DNA of 64,000 nt from CAZAQS01 sp964486825 (lineage in GTDB: Bacteria; Chloroflexota; Anaerolineae; Anaerolineales; UBA4823). The position numbers were made by a program, and so were the translations under genes. Where the stretch lies: the NCBI GenBank assembly GCA_964486825.1, contig CAZAQS010000001.1:1-64000 (forward strand), read 5' to 3'. The notes beneath the pieces were generated by a model that was not told where the DNA came from, ran no database searches, and was given only the letters and a program-made list of their open reading frames with translations. Below, one piece after another: positions 1 through 8,401 of this stretch. Every line of letters starts with the position of its first letter. Positions within the stretch are counted from its first letter, which is position 1.

Positions 1-652
1 CGATCGTACGTTCAGGCAGGATACAACCTGTAGGGCAGGCCTCCAGGCAACGTGTACAGCTCCCGCAGTGATCCGTAACCACGGGCAGGTCCGGCTCGAG
101 TTCGATCCCTAATAGAATTTCTGCCAGCAAGAAATAGGATCCAAGCTCAGGATGGATCAGGCAGGTATTTTTTCCGATCCATCCCAACCCCGCCCGCTGA
201 GCCAGGTCACGTTCTAGCAGTGGGCCTGTGTCCGTATACCAGCGGTTAGGAACAGTACCTCCGTACAGCTCCTCGATGAAGCTTACCAAAGCCTGGAGCC
301 GTTCTGGTATGACCTCGTGGTAATCATCTCCCCATGCATAAGAGGCCATCCGTCCAGATACTCCTGCCACCTCCCCACTGAGGGAGTCCTCGCGATCAAA
401 AGGCAGAGATCCTGGTTTGGGGTAACGCATCCCCAAAACCAGAATCGAACGGCATTCAGGCAGGATCTGGCGCGGGTCCGCCCGCCGCTGGCGTGAGCGC
501 TCCGTGGCCAGGTAGTCCATTTCTCCATGTCTACCCAGCGCCAGCCATTCTTCGAAAACATTGATATGCTCTGGCGGATCTGGGCTGGTTACACCTACTA
601 ATTGAAATCCAAGTCGCTGTGCTTCGGACTTGATCGCTTCCTTCAATGACAT
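1..652 (-). CDS. queG: Epoxyqueuosine reductase QueG (3' end cut off by window edge)
   Basis: Reading from an ATG at 652 gives 217 residues before the window ends, so the C-terminal part lies outside. The protein carries the QueG hallmarks: the family segment RAGLGWIGKNTCLIHP and a ferredoxin-type cluster motif HCGSCTRCLEACPTGCI near residues 193-210. QueG is a cobalamin-dependent iron-sulfur enzyme that reduces epoxyqueuosine to queuosine in tRNA, the last step of queuosine synthesis, in the cytoplasm. The start lies 9 bp after the stop of the upstream lipoprotein gene, so the two may share a transcript. A small ORF in another frame at 283-561 is a shadow of this gene. The family call is secure; only the missing 3' end is unknown. 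Confidence 0.93.
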   Translation of the reverse strand, partial: MSLKEAIKSEAQRLGFQLVGVTSPDPPEHINVFEEWLALGRHGEMDYLATERSRQRRADPRQILPECRSILVLGMRYPKPGSLPFDREDSLSGEVAGVSGRMASYAWGDDYHEVIPERLQALVSFIEELYGGTVPNRWYTDTGPLLERDLAQRAGLGWIGKNTCLIHPELGSYFLLAEILLGIELEPDLPVVTDHCGSCTRCLEACPTGCILPERTI

Positions 653-661
653 TCCAGATTT

Positions 662-1678
662 TTATTGACAGGTCAATGAAAAAGTGGCCTGGTTCGAGAC
701 CACATCTTGTGGGGATGTGATATGGAGCTGGATCCAGCCGCTTCCACTATTGTTCAACTCGAGGAAGAACGCCAGGGTTTGCGTTCCTGCAGCAAAGCCC
801 GTCGTTTGAGCTCCAGGCAGGGTGAAAGTAAATCCAGGCGTGTCCGAACCCGCTTCCCATCGATAGGTCACATCAGAAGCCGCGCTGAGATTAAAGTTTG
901 CTTCCACCCTGTAGCTGAAGGGACAGGCAGCAGTCGTAGTAGGGTTCTCCACGGTAACATTTAGGTTGCTTACAGATGCGGATGAGGAAGGGGCGGAGGT
1001 GGCCGTTGGCCCTGCTGCGGTGGGAACTGGGGTGTTGCTTGTGCCAGAGCCTACCCGGATATCCACGTAGATCGCGTCGCCAAACAACTGGCCGGCTGCA
1101 TTTCGCATTCGCCAGAAGCCCCTGTAGCTGCCGTTCGCACTGGGCGCCACCATATTAACGGAGATGTCCACATTTTGATTGGGCGGGACCTCCACCTTAA
1201 TTGGCACCGAATTCTCGGCCTCCATCAAATTATCGCTGATATGTACCAAAGAGTATGCAGTCGACCACGTCGTTGTGCCCGTGTTCATCAACTTCCAGGT
1301 CTTGACAAAGGATTCGCCTGCCCCCAGGACAGTCCCATCTGGAATGGTAACGTCCTGCACGTAAACGGCGTTATCGCCTGCAGCCGGCTGGGCCGCTGTA
1401 GTGGGAACCGGGGTGGCTTCAGCAGTCTCTTGTGCTTGTTCTTGCGTAGAGGTGGGAGCCTGGGTGGGTGTAGGTTCTGAGGTTGGGGTCGCTGGAGGTC
1501 GAGTGGGGGTTATACGGGCGTTTTCCGTCAGCCGCACCTGGGCAGTTTCGGCCGCAGCAGTGTATACAAGGTTAGGATCCTGGGTTTCGGTAGGTACGGC
1601 GGGAGGCGCCGGCCTGCAAGCCGCCAAAACGAGCAAAACGGCTGCAAACATAGTGATTAGCTTGGTTAAGTTTTTCAA
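662..1678 (-). CDS. Lipoprotein with NBR1-type Ig-like domain
   Basis: 338 residues. An N-terminal signal peptide ends in a lipobox LVLAAC with the lipidated cysteine at residue 21, so the protein should be anchored on the outer face of the membrane. A Thr/Pro-rich linker (about 40-100) leads to a domain beginning VQDVTIPDGTVLGAGESF (about 106-210) with the conserved FVKTWKLMNTGTTTW stretch of the NBR1 Ig-like family (N_BRCA1_IG). A second linker and a C-terminal beta-rich domain with two cysteines follow. Such lipoproteins are common in Anaerolineae; their ligand is not known. It is paralogous to the gene at 1955-3148, and queG follows 9 bp downstream. No enzymatic function is visible. Confidence 0.88.
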   Translation of the reverse strand: MKNLTKLITMFAAVLLVLAACRPAPPAVPTETQDPNLVYTAAAETAQVRLTENARITPTRPPATPTSEPTPTQAPTSTQEQAQETAEATPVPTTAAQPAAGDNAVYVQDVTIPDGTVLGAGESFVKTWKLMNTGTTTWSTAYSLVHISDNLMEAENSVPIKVEVPPNQNVDISVNMVAPSANGSYRGFWRMRNAAGQLFGDAIYVDIRVGSGTSNTPVPTAAGPTATSAPSSSASVSNLNVTVENPTTTAACPFSYRVEANFNLSAASDVTYRWEAGSDTPGFTFTLPGAQTTGFAAGTQTLAFFLELNNSGSGWIQLHITSPQDVVSNQATFSLTCQ

Positions 1679-1836
1679 CTTATTCTCTCCTTCTAAACAA
1701 TTTTAGAAAGGCAAAAAACTGCCGGCCGCAGCCGGTTACCTTATGCTTTATTCCATGGGTTTCCGTGGCACATTATAACCTGACTTTGGATTCACAAGAA
1801 GCCACCGTGGTTACCCTTCATGGAAGGCCGGATAGC

Positions 1837-1868
1837 TATTCACCGGCTGGCTTACCAGCCGGTGAATA
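1837..1868 (-). terminator. Strong hairpin between two lipoprotein genes
   Basis: A perfect 14-bp inverted repeat (1837-1850 and 1855-1868) with a 4-nt loop lies in the 276-bp gap between the stop of one lipoprotein gene (1955) and the start of the next (1678). No U-run follows on either strand, so it may be a U-less terminator, an mRNA-stability hairpin or a protein-binding palindrome. I see nothing else definite in the gap. Confidence 0.5.
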
Positions 1869-1954
1869 AGGACTGCCCATTGTCGCCAATTATCGAGCGT
1901 CTAAACAAAGTGGATAACCAGCAGGCCTTATGATCCTGTGTACCAAATAAAAGC

Positions 1955-3148
1955 CTATCTCACGATTTGAGGCTCAACCCAGACCGCCCTGTCATCCACA
2001 TGAGAGCCATCTGCATGCACTCCCAAGATGAAATTGATGTTCTTGCCCGCCAGGGCTGATAAATCAACCTCTACAAACAGCAGGCTGGTATCACAAGACT
2101 TGCTCCACTCTCGCAGCGATACCAGCTCGCCTTCCCCTTCCTGGTAACTCAACTGGAACTTGACCCTGCCACTCCCGCAAGGAGCCCGGAAACCCAGGTT
2201 TGAGCGGAAACGATCACCGCTTTGCACCGTATATGCCGGGAATTTACCCGTTATGACGCCATCCGTGATGAATTGAGGATACGTCGCCAGTACTTTCGAG
2301 TAGGTCCTGTTATCGTTGAGCCTGGCGTTTTCCAGGACGACGGCCAGTCCGGGTGAATCATCATCTGGATCGCCGTATGGCAGTAATGTCGTTGTATTCC
2401 GCCATTCTGCTCCCGGCGCCCGGTCAGTAAAGTTGTAGGTTACCGTGGCATCCGGAGTTGGGGTAGCAGTGGGTGTAGGGGTGACCGGAGAGACTACTTT
2501 CACTTTCACCCAGAAATCCGAATTCCCATCCGCGCCGACGCCGAAGATTTCGTTCGAGCTATTGCGCAATCTCCAGCGCCCTTCATACTCATTGGGGGTA
2601 TCGGGAGCTTTCATTGCCACAGACACCTCGATCTCCTGTCCCGGTGCGACGCTGCCGCTGGTCAGTTGGACCGAAGCCGGAGCGCCCAACGAGTCGCCAC
2701 GCACAAATGCGACGGAATAGCTCGAGTTCCAAGTGCAGGAGCCGGTGTTTCTCAGTTTCCAGGTCTTCACAAAAGTGGCCCCAGGCGCTACTTCTGTCCC
2801 ATCCTTGTAAGTGATGTCCTCCACGAAAGTTGCTCGATCGCAAGGGATCGCCACTTGCGTGGTTGGGACTGTGGTAGCTGTAGCCTGTGTGGCAGAGGTA
2901 GCGGTGGCTTCCTGGGCTGGCGCAGTTGGCGTGGCGACAGTATCAACCGGAGACTGGCCGGTCGGCGTTGCCAGTCCTCCAGTGGCCGCCAGAGTGAGCT
3001 GGGCTGCTACCGTTTGGGCCGCTGCCGTGTAGATCAGGTTGGGGTCATCCTGAGGCTCTGGGGTCGTATTGGAAGGCATATTACATGCCGTTAGCAAAAA
3101 CACGCCCACAATCAAAGCAATAAACAGACGTTTCCATAAATTAAACAT
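1955..3148 (-). CDS. Lipoprotein with NBR1-type Ig-like domain and C-terminal beta domain
   Basis: 397 residues. The signal peptide ends in FLLTAC, lipidated cysteine at residue 22. A Thr/Ala-rich linker precedes an NBR1 Ig-like domain (about 100-215) with the signature FVKTWKLRNTGSCTW, closely related to the neighbour at 662-1678. After a TPTPTATPTP linker comes a further domain of about 170 residues that looks like a beta-sandwich and contains two cysteines; I do not recognise its family. The start has a Shine-Dalgarno site (AGGAGAAG) just upstream. The protein is probably a cell-surface factor that binds something outside the cell; the partner is unknown. The two genes look like a tandem duplication in which only this copy carries the extra C-terminal domain. 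Confidence 0.86.
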   Translation of the reverse strand: MFNLWKRLFIALIVGVFLLTACNMPSNTTPEPQDDPNLIYTAAAQTVAAQLTLAATGGLATPTGQSPVDTVATPTAPAQEATATSATQATATTVPTTQVAIPCDRATFVEDITYKDGTEVAPGATFVKTWKLRNTGSCTWNSSYSVAFVRGDSLGAPASVQLTSGSVAPGQEIEVSVAMKAPDTPNEYEGRWRLRNSSNEIFGVGADGNSDFWVKVKVVSPVTPTPTATPTPDATVTYNFTDRAPGAEWRNTTTLLPYGDPDDDSPGLAVVLENARLNDNRTYSKVLATYPQFITDGVITGKFPAYTVQSGDRFRSNLGFRAPCGSGRVKFQLSYQEGEGELVSLREWSKSCDTSLLFVEVDLSALAGKNINFILGVHADGSHVDDRAVWVEPQIVR

Positions 3149-3431
3149 CTCTTCTTCTCCTATCGATGAAACGAATGATACACGGTCAAAGATATTCTAA
3201 ATGTTCCTTGTTACCAGCACGTGGCGGGTTTGTCACTACTCCGAAACTGCGTGTTACTGATTTGAAATACCAGTCAGCAAAAGATACGCAAACGGCCACA
3301 TTTCTTAAATATCAATTTTCAATCCTAGACGTTAAAGGGAGGATAATAGTTCCACCAGGCATACATTGCCTGTAAAAGAGTCTACATTAATCATGTCGAA
3401 AAAGCAATATTTACTCACAATTCCTCTCACC
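3149..3431. other. Intergenic region upstream of the second lipoprotein gene
   Basis: An AT-richer stretch without a convincing gene. It should hold the promoter of the minus-strand lipoprotein gene at 3148. A short 6-bp inverted repeat (3356-3361 and 3367-3372) is present. I could not assign a confident -35/-10 pair. Confidence 0.4.
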
Positions 3432-3463
3432 AGCTAAAACCGCCCTTGCGGGCGGCTTTAGCT
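3432..3463 (-). terminator. Terminator after miaB
   Basis: A 14-bp stem (3432-3445 with 3450-3463) closes a 4-nt loop directly after the miaB stop codon. Read on the minus strand it is a GC-rich hairpin with one G-U pair and a U-rich 3' arm (GGGCGGTTTTAGCT). On the plus strand the same pair becomes an A-C mismatch, which supports minus-strand function, although a short T-run also follows on the plus strand. Confidence 0.7.
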
Positions 3464-3465
3464 TT

Positions 3466-4857
3466 TTATGCTTGAGCGGAGAGGATTTCCAGGGGAAGCT
3501 CGGCAGGAGAAGGGTGGCGAGGCATTGTCCCTTGCATGGACCAGGGACCGGTCCAGGTAATCTTTACGGGCAGGAGCTTACCTCTTAGATCTTCGTCCGA
3601 CTCAACGAATACCAGCTTGTTCGTCTGTGAACGGCCTCTCCAACGGCCTTTGACTATTTCCTCGAACAAGACTTCTACGGTTTGGCCGAGGTAGCGAGCG
3701 TTGATCTCAGCCGCGATCTCTTCCTGAAGCTTCTCAAGCTCTCTAAAACGCCGCCACTTTTCCTCTTCGGAGACATCATCCTGCATACGCCTTTCGGCTA
3801 ATGTGCCCGGACGTGTGGAGTAGCGCGCCAGGTGGGCCACGTCCAGTTTGAGGTCAGCCAGCAAGTCATAGGTGCGCTGGTATTGTTCCGGGGTCTCCCC
3901 CGGGAAGCCAACGATGATATCCGTGGCAATGGATACTCGTGCATAACCACCATTTGAGTCGTCACTGCCCAGCCGGCTTCGGATTTTCTCTACCAGGCGC
4001 CGGTAATCCACTGCCCGATATCCTCTCTTCATATTTTCGAGTACTTCATCATCCCCAGCCTGGACAGGCACTTCCATATGCGGCATGACCTTCGGTAGTT
4101 CAGCCACCGCATCCAGGAGGTCATCCCCCATATAATTTGGGTGGGAGGTCAAGAAGCGAATACGCTCTAGCCCATCGATTTGATGGACCAGCCGCAATAA
4201 GGCTGCCAGGTTTGGGCCGTCCTGCACATCCTTGCCATAGCGGTCGACGATCTGCCCCAAAAGGGTGATCTCCTTTACTCCTTGGGAAACAAGGGAGCGC
4301 ACTTCGGCAACGATATCCCCGACCGCCCGGCTGCGCTCGGTTCCCCGCTTGTAAGGGATAATACAGAAGGTACAGGCATGGGAACAACCCAGGACCACGG
4401 GTACATGGGCGGACACCAGTTTACCAAGTTGGGATTCCGGTAACCTCAGCTCCCCATCCATTAACGCAAATCGCTGTTGGGTCTCATCCAGCTCCAATTG
4501 CCGTGTTTCATCTTGTGTCAGGTAAGAGACCAGCGGGCCTGGATCTGAGGGAGGGGAAAACACATCTACAAAAGGAAAGCGCTGCTTTAGCTTATCGCTA
4601 CTACGCACGCCTACCAGGCATCCCATCAGGTTGATGATCATTTCCGGCCGTTGTTCCTTGAGCGGGCGCAAGGAATGCAAACGACCATAGGCCTTATCCT
4701 CCGCACTCTGGCGTACGACACAGGTATTCAGTACGATCACATCTGCCTCACCAGCCAGGCGAGTAGCGTGATATCCGAGCCGCTCTAATGCCGACGCCAC
4801 GCGCTGGGAATCGGCCACATTCATTTGACAACCTTCAGTCCAAATATGATACTTCAT
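3466..4857 (-). CDS. miaB: tRNA-2-methylthio-N6-dimethylallyladenosine synthase MiaB
   Basis: 463 residues, the normal length for MiaB. The N-terminal methylthiotransferase domain has its three cluster cysteines at C10, C46 and C80. The radical-SAM motif CSHACTFCIIPYKRGTERSR has cysteines at 158, 162 and 165. A TRAM-like domain ends the protein. The enzyme adds a methylthio group to N6-isopentenyladenosine at position 37 of tRNAs that read UNN codons, using two iron-sulfur clusters and SAM. A TATAAT box on the minus strand at 4870-4865 lies only 7 nt before the ATG and there is no Shine-Dalgarno site, so the mRNA may be leaderless. The gene is divergent from the peptidase gene at 4920. Confidence 0.95.
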   Translation of the reverse strand: MKYHIWTEGCQMNVADSQRVASALERLGYHATRLAGEADVIVLNTCVVRQSAEDKAYGRLHSLRPLKEQRPEMIINLMGCLVGVRSSDKLKQRFPFVDVFSPPSDPGPLVSYLTQDETRQLELDETQQRFALMDGELRLPESQLGKLVSAHVPVVLGCSHACTFCIIPYKRGTERSRAVGDIVAEVRSLVSQGVKEITLLGQIVDRYGKDVQDGPNLAALLRLVHQIDGLERIRFLTSHPNYMGDDLLDAVAELPKVMPHMEVPVQAGDDEVLENMKRGYRAVDYRRLVEKIRSRLGSDDSNGGYARVSIATDIIVGFPGETPEQYQRTYDLLADLKLDVAHLARYSTRPGTLAERRMQDDVSEEEKWRRFRELEKLQEEIAAEINARYLGQTVEVLFEEIVKGRWRGRSQTNKLVFVESDEDLRGKLLPVKITWTGPWSMQGTMPRHPSPAELPLEILSAQA

Positions 4858-4885
4858 GTCCGCAATTATAGCATCGAGTGAATGG

Positions 4886-4919
4886 GGCGGGTAGCTTTTA
4901 TAATGGTAAAATACCCGCC
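4886..4919 (+). promoter_or_regulatory. Promoter with flanking inverted repeat for the C39/TPR gene
   Basis: A TATAAT box at 4899-4904 sits inside an 8-bp inverted repeat (4886-4893 GGCGGGTA and 4912-4919 TACCCGCC). Transcription would begin near 4911, about 9 nt before the ATG at 4920. This argues against the longer reading frame starting at 4878 and suggests an operator-like site over the start of transcription. Confidence 0.45.
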
Positions 4920-6167
4920 ATGCTTAAGCTGCCGACGACGAAAACGATCGCATTATTGAGCCTGTCAGTAATTATGCTGGCATTTGCAGCCTACCAATTC
5001 CCCCCGGTAAACCGGCGGGTTTCCTTACGCATGGACCTGGCGCGCACCTACCTGCGGGGGATCATCTACCCGGCTGGACCTGTGCCAACACCCCTGGTAT
5101 ACCCCACCGATACCCCTGCTCCCCCAACCGCGACACCCTCGTTGATGCCCACCCTTACACCCACGGTTCCCGGGCCAACCGCTACTCCCGTTCCATCTGC
5201 CACACCTATCCCTGCCTCTGTTTTCTTAGAACCTCCCCTGTGGGAAAAACAGGATATGAATAACTGCGGACCGGCCAGCTTAGCACTATACCTGCGTTAC
5301 TACGGCTGGCAGGGAGACCAATTCACAATCTCTGAGCTTCTCAAGCCAAGGCGAGAAGACCGCAATGTCAATGTAGAAGAGCTGGTCTATTATGTCCGCA
5401 CGCGGGCCGGATGGCTGAATGCGGAGTTCAGAGTAGGGGGCGATTTGGAAATCCTCAAGCAGTTCATCGCTGCCGGTATCCCCGTCCTGATCGAAGAGAG
5501 CTTCGTTGTGGAAAGCCCCGCCTGGCCAAATGATGATCTTTGGGCCGCTCACTATTTCCTGATCACCGGATACGATGACGCCTCCCAGACCTTCCATGGA
5601 CAGGATACCTTCCATGGACCTGACCAGACGACTTCTTATTCACATCTCGATGAACAGTGGAAGATCTTCAACCGGGTATATATCCTTGTTTACCCGCCCG
5701 CCCAGGAAGAGACAGTCAAAACGATCCTGGGCGAACACTGGGACGTAAGGACAAACCGCGAGCATGCTCTGGCGGTAGCCCAGGCAGAAACGGAGGCTGA
5801 CCCTCAAGACGCCTATGCCTGGTTCAACCTGGGGACCAACCAGGTCTACTTCGAGCGCTATTCGGATGCTGCTAATGCTTACGACCAGGCCCGGAACCTT
5901 GGCTTACCGCAACGCATGCTGCGTTACCAGTTCGGACCATTTTTCGCTTACTTCCACACCTTCCGCACCGAAGAACTGCTGGCCCTGACAGAGTATGCAC
6001 TCCAACGGACACCAAACTCTGAAGAGGCCTTGTTGTGGCGAGGCTGGGGGCGTTACCGCTCGGGAGACAAAGCCGGAGCAATGCTAGACTTCAATGCGGC
6101 CCTGGAAGCCAATCCCTATTACACTGACGCTCAATACGCGCTCAACTTCGTGTCATCGAACCCTTAG
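4920..6167 (+). CDS. Membrane-anchored C39-like peptidase with TPR repeats
   Basis: 415 residues from the ATG at 4920; an upstream ATG at 4878 would place the promoter inside the gene. A hydrophobic N-terminal segment is followed by a Thr/Pro-rich linker. The domain around DMNNCGPASLALYLRYYGW is the C39-like cysteine peptidase fold (Peptidase_C39_2), with cysteine in NNCGPAS and histidine in DDLWAAHYFLITGYDD as the likely catalytic pair. The C-terminal third holds TPR-like units (DAYAWFNLGTNQVYFERY; EALLWRGWGRYRSGDKAG). It is probably an extracytoplasmic protein that cleaves or binds peptides; the substrate is unknown. Its stop overlaps the convergent PIG-L gene by 4 bp. Confidence 0.85.
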   Translation: MLKLPTTKTIALLSLSVIMLAFAAYQFPPVNRRVSLRMDLARTYLRGIIYPAGPVPTPLVYPTDTPAPPTATPSLMPTLTPTVPGPTATPVPSATPIPASVFLEPPLWEKQDMNNCGPASLALYLRYYGWQGDQFTISELLKPRREDRNVNVEELVYYVRTRAGWLNAEFRVGGDLEILKQFIAAGIPVLIEESFVVESPAWPNDDLWAAHYFLITGYDDASQTFHGQDTFHGPDQTTSYSHLDEQWKIFNRVYILVYPPAQEETVKTILGEHWDVRTNREHALAVAQAETEADPQDAYAWFNLGTNQVYFERYSDAANAYDQARNLGLPQRMLRYQFGPFFAYFHTFRTEELLALTEYALQRTPNSEEALLWRGWGRYRSGDKAGAMLDFNAALEANPYYTDAQYALNFVSSNP

Positions 6168-6934
6168 CTCATCGCTATTTGCCAGCGAGATAGTACGCGG
6201 GCAAACCCATCATCAAGCTCAGCTTCCAGCACTGGTATCACCCTGTGAAGGCTTTCCAGAGGCACGATCACTTCCGGGACCGTCAATTGCCTCCCCGCCC
6301 GCTCTGAGGCTCGCCGGACGAATAAGGTATTCTGGCTTTTGTGGCAGACAGCAGCTTGAGTCTTGATATCCACTACGCTGCTAACATCAATCACCAGGTG
6401 GGCCTGATCCTCACTGTTGGCGAGGTGTGGCTTGGGGTTTTCTTCAAAGTGGGCTTGTACTGTATACAGGACGGGCTGCATATCCTCGTCCGTGTCTTGT
6501 AAAGACTCCACTGCGATACGCACCGCTTGGTGAGTGACCAGGTGGGCGGGATGCCCGTATTCTCCATTCGATCCATGTGTCAGGACGATCTGAGAGCCGA
6601 ATTGCTTGATGCTGGCTGCGATCTGCCCTGCAAGCATGGTCAGGTTATCCGTATATGCGAATAGCTCGTCTTTTTCGCCAGCCGGTGGATCCACATAACC
6701 CAAGAAGGTCAGGCTGCGCCCACCTAATTCCTGCACAGCACACACCATTTCCTGTTCTCGTACCTCTCCCAGCATCTCTCGTGAACAGACGGGTGGATCT
6801 CCGGTTTCTCCACCCTCGCCGCGTGTGGCACAAACATAATCCACGTACATTCCGCTTCGTGCTGCCAGCGCCAGGATACCGCCCGCTAAGACCGTTTCAT
6901 CATCAGGATGTGCAAAAACAGCCAATACATTCAC
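6164..6934 (-). CDS. PIG-L / LmbE family zinc deacetylase
   Basis: 256 residues starting at GTG (6934), with AGGAG about 8 nt upstream. The zinc motif AHPDDE occurs near residue 8 and the second motif GEYGHPAH near residue 145, as in GlcNAc-PI de-N-acetylase, MshB and BshB. These cytoplasmic enzymes remove an acetyl group from N-acetylglucosaminyl or similar substrates, often in low-molecular-weight thiol or lipid-linked sugar pathways. The substrate cannot be told from sequence. It ends convergently with the C39/TPR gene. A second family member lies at 47915-48787. Confidence 0.88.
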   Translation of the reverse strand: MNVLAVFAHPDDETVLAGGILALAARSGMYVDYVCATRGEGGETGDPPVCSREMLGEVREQEMVCAVQELGGRSLTFLGYVDPPAGEKDELFAYTDNLTMLAGQIAASIKQFGSQIVLTHGSNGEYGHPAHLVTHQAVRIAVESLQDTDEDMQPVLYTVQAHFEENPKPHLANSEDQAHLVIDVSSVVDIKTQAAVCHKSQNTLFVRRASERAGRQLTVPEVIVPLESLHRVIPVLEAELDDGFARVLSRWQIAMS

Positions 6935-7099
6935 AACAGCTCCTATCCTCCCATTTGATGTTGATTGCGATTCATCGTATCATGATTTGACGGGCAAGGC
7001 AATTAGCTTGAGAAAAAGCCTTCTTTAATTGAAGGTATAATCTTACCAACAGCGCCTGGAAAACAACCTCTTCCTTCCTCGGGCGCATGTGGAAAAAAT

Positions 7100-8170
7100 A
7101 TGAGTGATACTGCCTTACCACCTTCGAGCAAACAGATCCGGCTTACGAGCCTCTCGAACTGCGCGGGTTGAGCTTCTAAGCTAAATGCGGAAACGCTGGT
7201 GCAGGTCCTGCGCCCACTTCAAGGAATCTTCAACCCTGAGGATTACCCCGACCTGTTGGTTGGCCTGGGGCATCCGGATGACGCTGCGGTTTGGAAGCTT
7301 GAGGAAGACCGGGCCTTGGTTGCAACCACCGATTTCTTCACACCCATCGTAGACAACCCGTACGATTATGGGGCCATCGCGGCCGCCAATTCCCTCTCAG
7401 ATATCTATGCCATGGGTGGGCGTCCCTTCCTGGCATTAAATATTGCCGCGCTTCCCCCAGATCTGCCTGTCGAAATGGTCAGCGAAATCCTGCGTGGAGG
7501 AGCGGAAACTGCTCGCAAGGCCGGTGTGGTCATCGCTGGAGGCCATACGATACAGGATAAAGAACCGAAGTATGGCTTGATCGCGCTTGGTTTTATTGAC
7601 CCTCGCGCAATGATGACCAAGGGTGGAGCCCGCCCTGGAGATGTCCTTGTACTGAGCAAGCCGCTTGGATTTGGCGTGACAACCACCGCCCTAAAGGAAG
7701 GCAAAGCTGACCCGACCGATGTATCCGAGGCAGTTGGCTGGATGAAACAGTTGAACAGGACCGCCTCCGAGCTGGCCCTGGAGTTTGGTGTCCGGGGGGG
7801 AACGGATATCACAGGTTACAGCCTGCTAGGTCATGCTGCTGAGCTTGCGCAAGCCTCCCAGGTACGTTTACATTTCGCCTTCGGAAAAATCCCTTTTATT
7901 CGTGGAGCGCGAGGCTACGCCGAGGCCTGGACCTTCCCAGGCGGCGCCTCCGATAACCGGATGTATTTTGGAAGCGGAGTGAGCTTCGCAGCGGAAATCG
8001 AAGAAACGTCCCAGATGCTCCTGTTCGATCCCCAGACCAGCGGAGGGCTGCTGCTGTCCGTCCCATCCCAGGTCCTGGAACCCATGCTGGACCGAGCAGC
8101 CCAATTAGGGCAGGTGCTGTGGCCCGTGGGTGAGGTGCTGGAAGGAGAGGGTATCGAGGTAACTATATAA
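7100..8170 (+). CDS. selD: Selenide, water dikinase SelD with selenocysteine at the active site (in-frame UGA)
   Basis: The frame opens with ATG at 7100 after GGAAAAAAT and reads MSDTALPP...LTSLSNCAG, then TGA at 7169-7171 (codon 24), then ASKLNAETLVQVLRPL and on to the stop at 8170: 356 residues counting selenocysteine. The UGA lies exactly where the family has its catalytic Cys/Sec (GAGCGCK in E. coli), and the essential lysine follows three residues later. Downstream are the PurM/AIR-synthase-like regions, including GHPDDAAVW, TTDFFTPIVDNPYDYG and DPQTSGGLLLS. The enzyme makes selenophosphate from selenide and ATP. A gene finder that stops at UGA would report only the GTG-started fragment from 7199. 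Selenocysteine insertion also needs SelA, SelB and tRNA-Sec, which are not in this window. Confidence 0.93.
7172..7214 (+). promoter_or_regulatory. Putative bacterial SECIS element in selD
   Basis: Directly after the UGA, bases 7198-7204 (GGTGCAG) pair with 7208-7214 (CTGCGCC) as a 7-bp stem with one G-U pair and a 3-nt GTC loop. The apical loop is about 33 nt from the UGA and carries the G/U character of known SelB-binding bacterial SECIS hairpins. Pairing was done by eye. Confidence 0.65.
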
Positions 8171-8188
8171 CGGAAAAATGGAGGAAAT

Positions 8189-8332
8189 ATGGAAGTCGCA
8201 GGGCTCGGAATAATTATTGTTATCCTGATTGGCCTTGTGGGCATTGCCCTACCGCTGGTAGTGCTGGTAATGCTTTTTATGATCTATAGCAAGCTCAATG
8301 ATATAGAAAAATTGCTCTCACGGAGAGAGTAA
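8189..8332 (+). CDS. Small single-span membrane protein, 47 residues
   Basis: This short gene follows selD by 18 bp. It has a strong Shine-Dalgarno site (GGAGGAAAT, from 8180) and ATG at 8189. The product is one long hydrophobic helix (GIIIVILIGLVGIALPLVV, about residues 7-31) followed by a basic/acidic tail (SKLNDIEKLLSRRE). The tail could form a short amphipathic helix. I do not recognise a family. Its position between selD and the antiporter gene suggests co-transcription with one of them; a role in modulating a membrane transporter is only a guess. Confidence 0.75.
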   Translation: MEVAGLGIIIVILIGLVGIALPLVVLVMLFMIYSKLNDIEKLLSRRE

Positions 8333-8401
8333 AAACCGTCATTCGACGCATTAACGAATTTAGTTCTTTGGTTTTATCGAATCCCATATTGGGAAAAAAA
8401 T

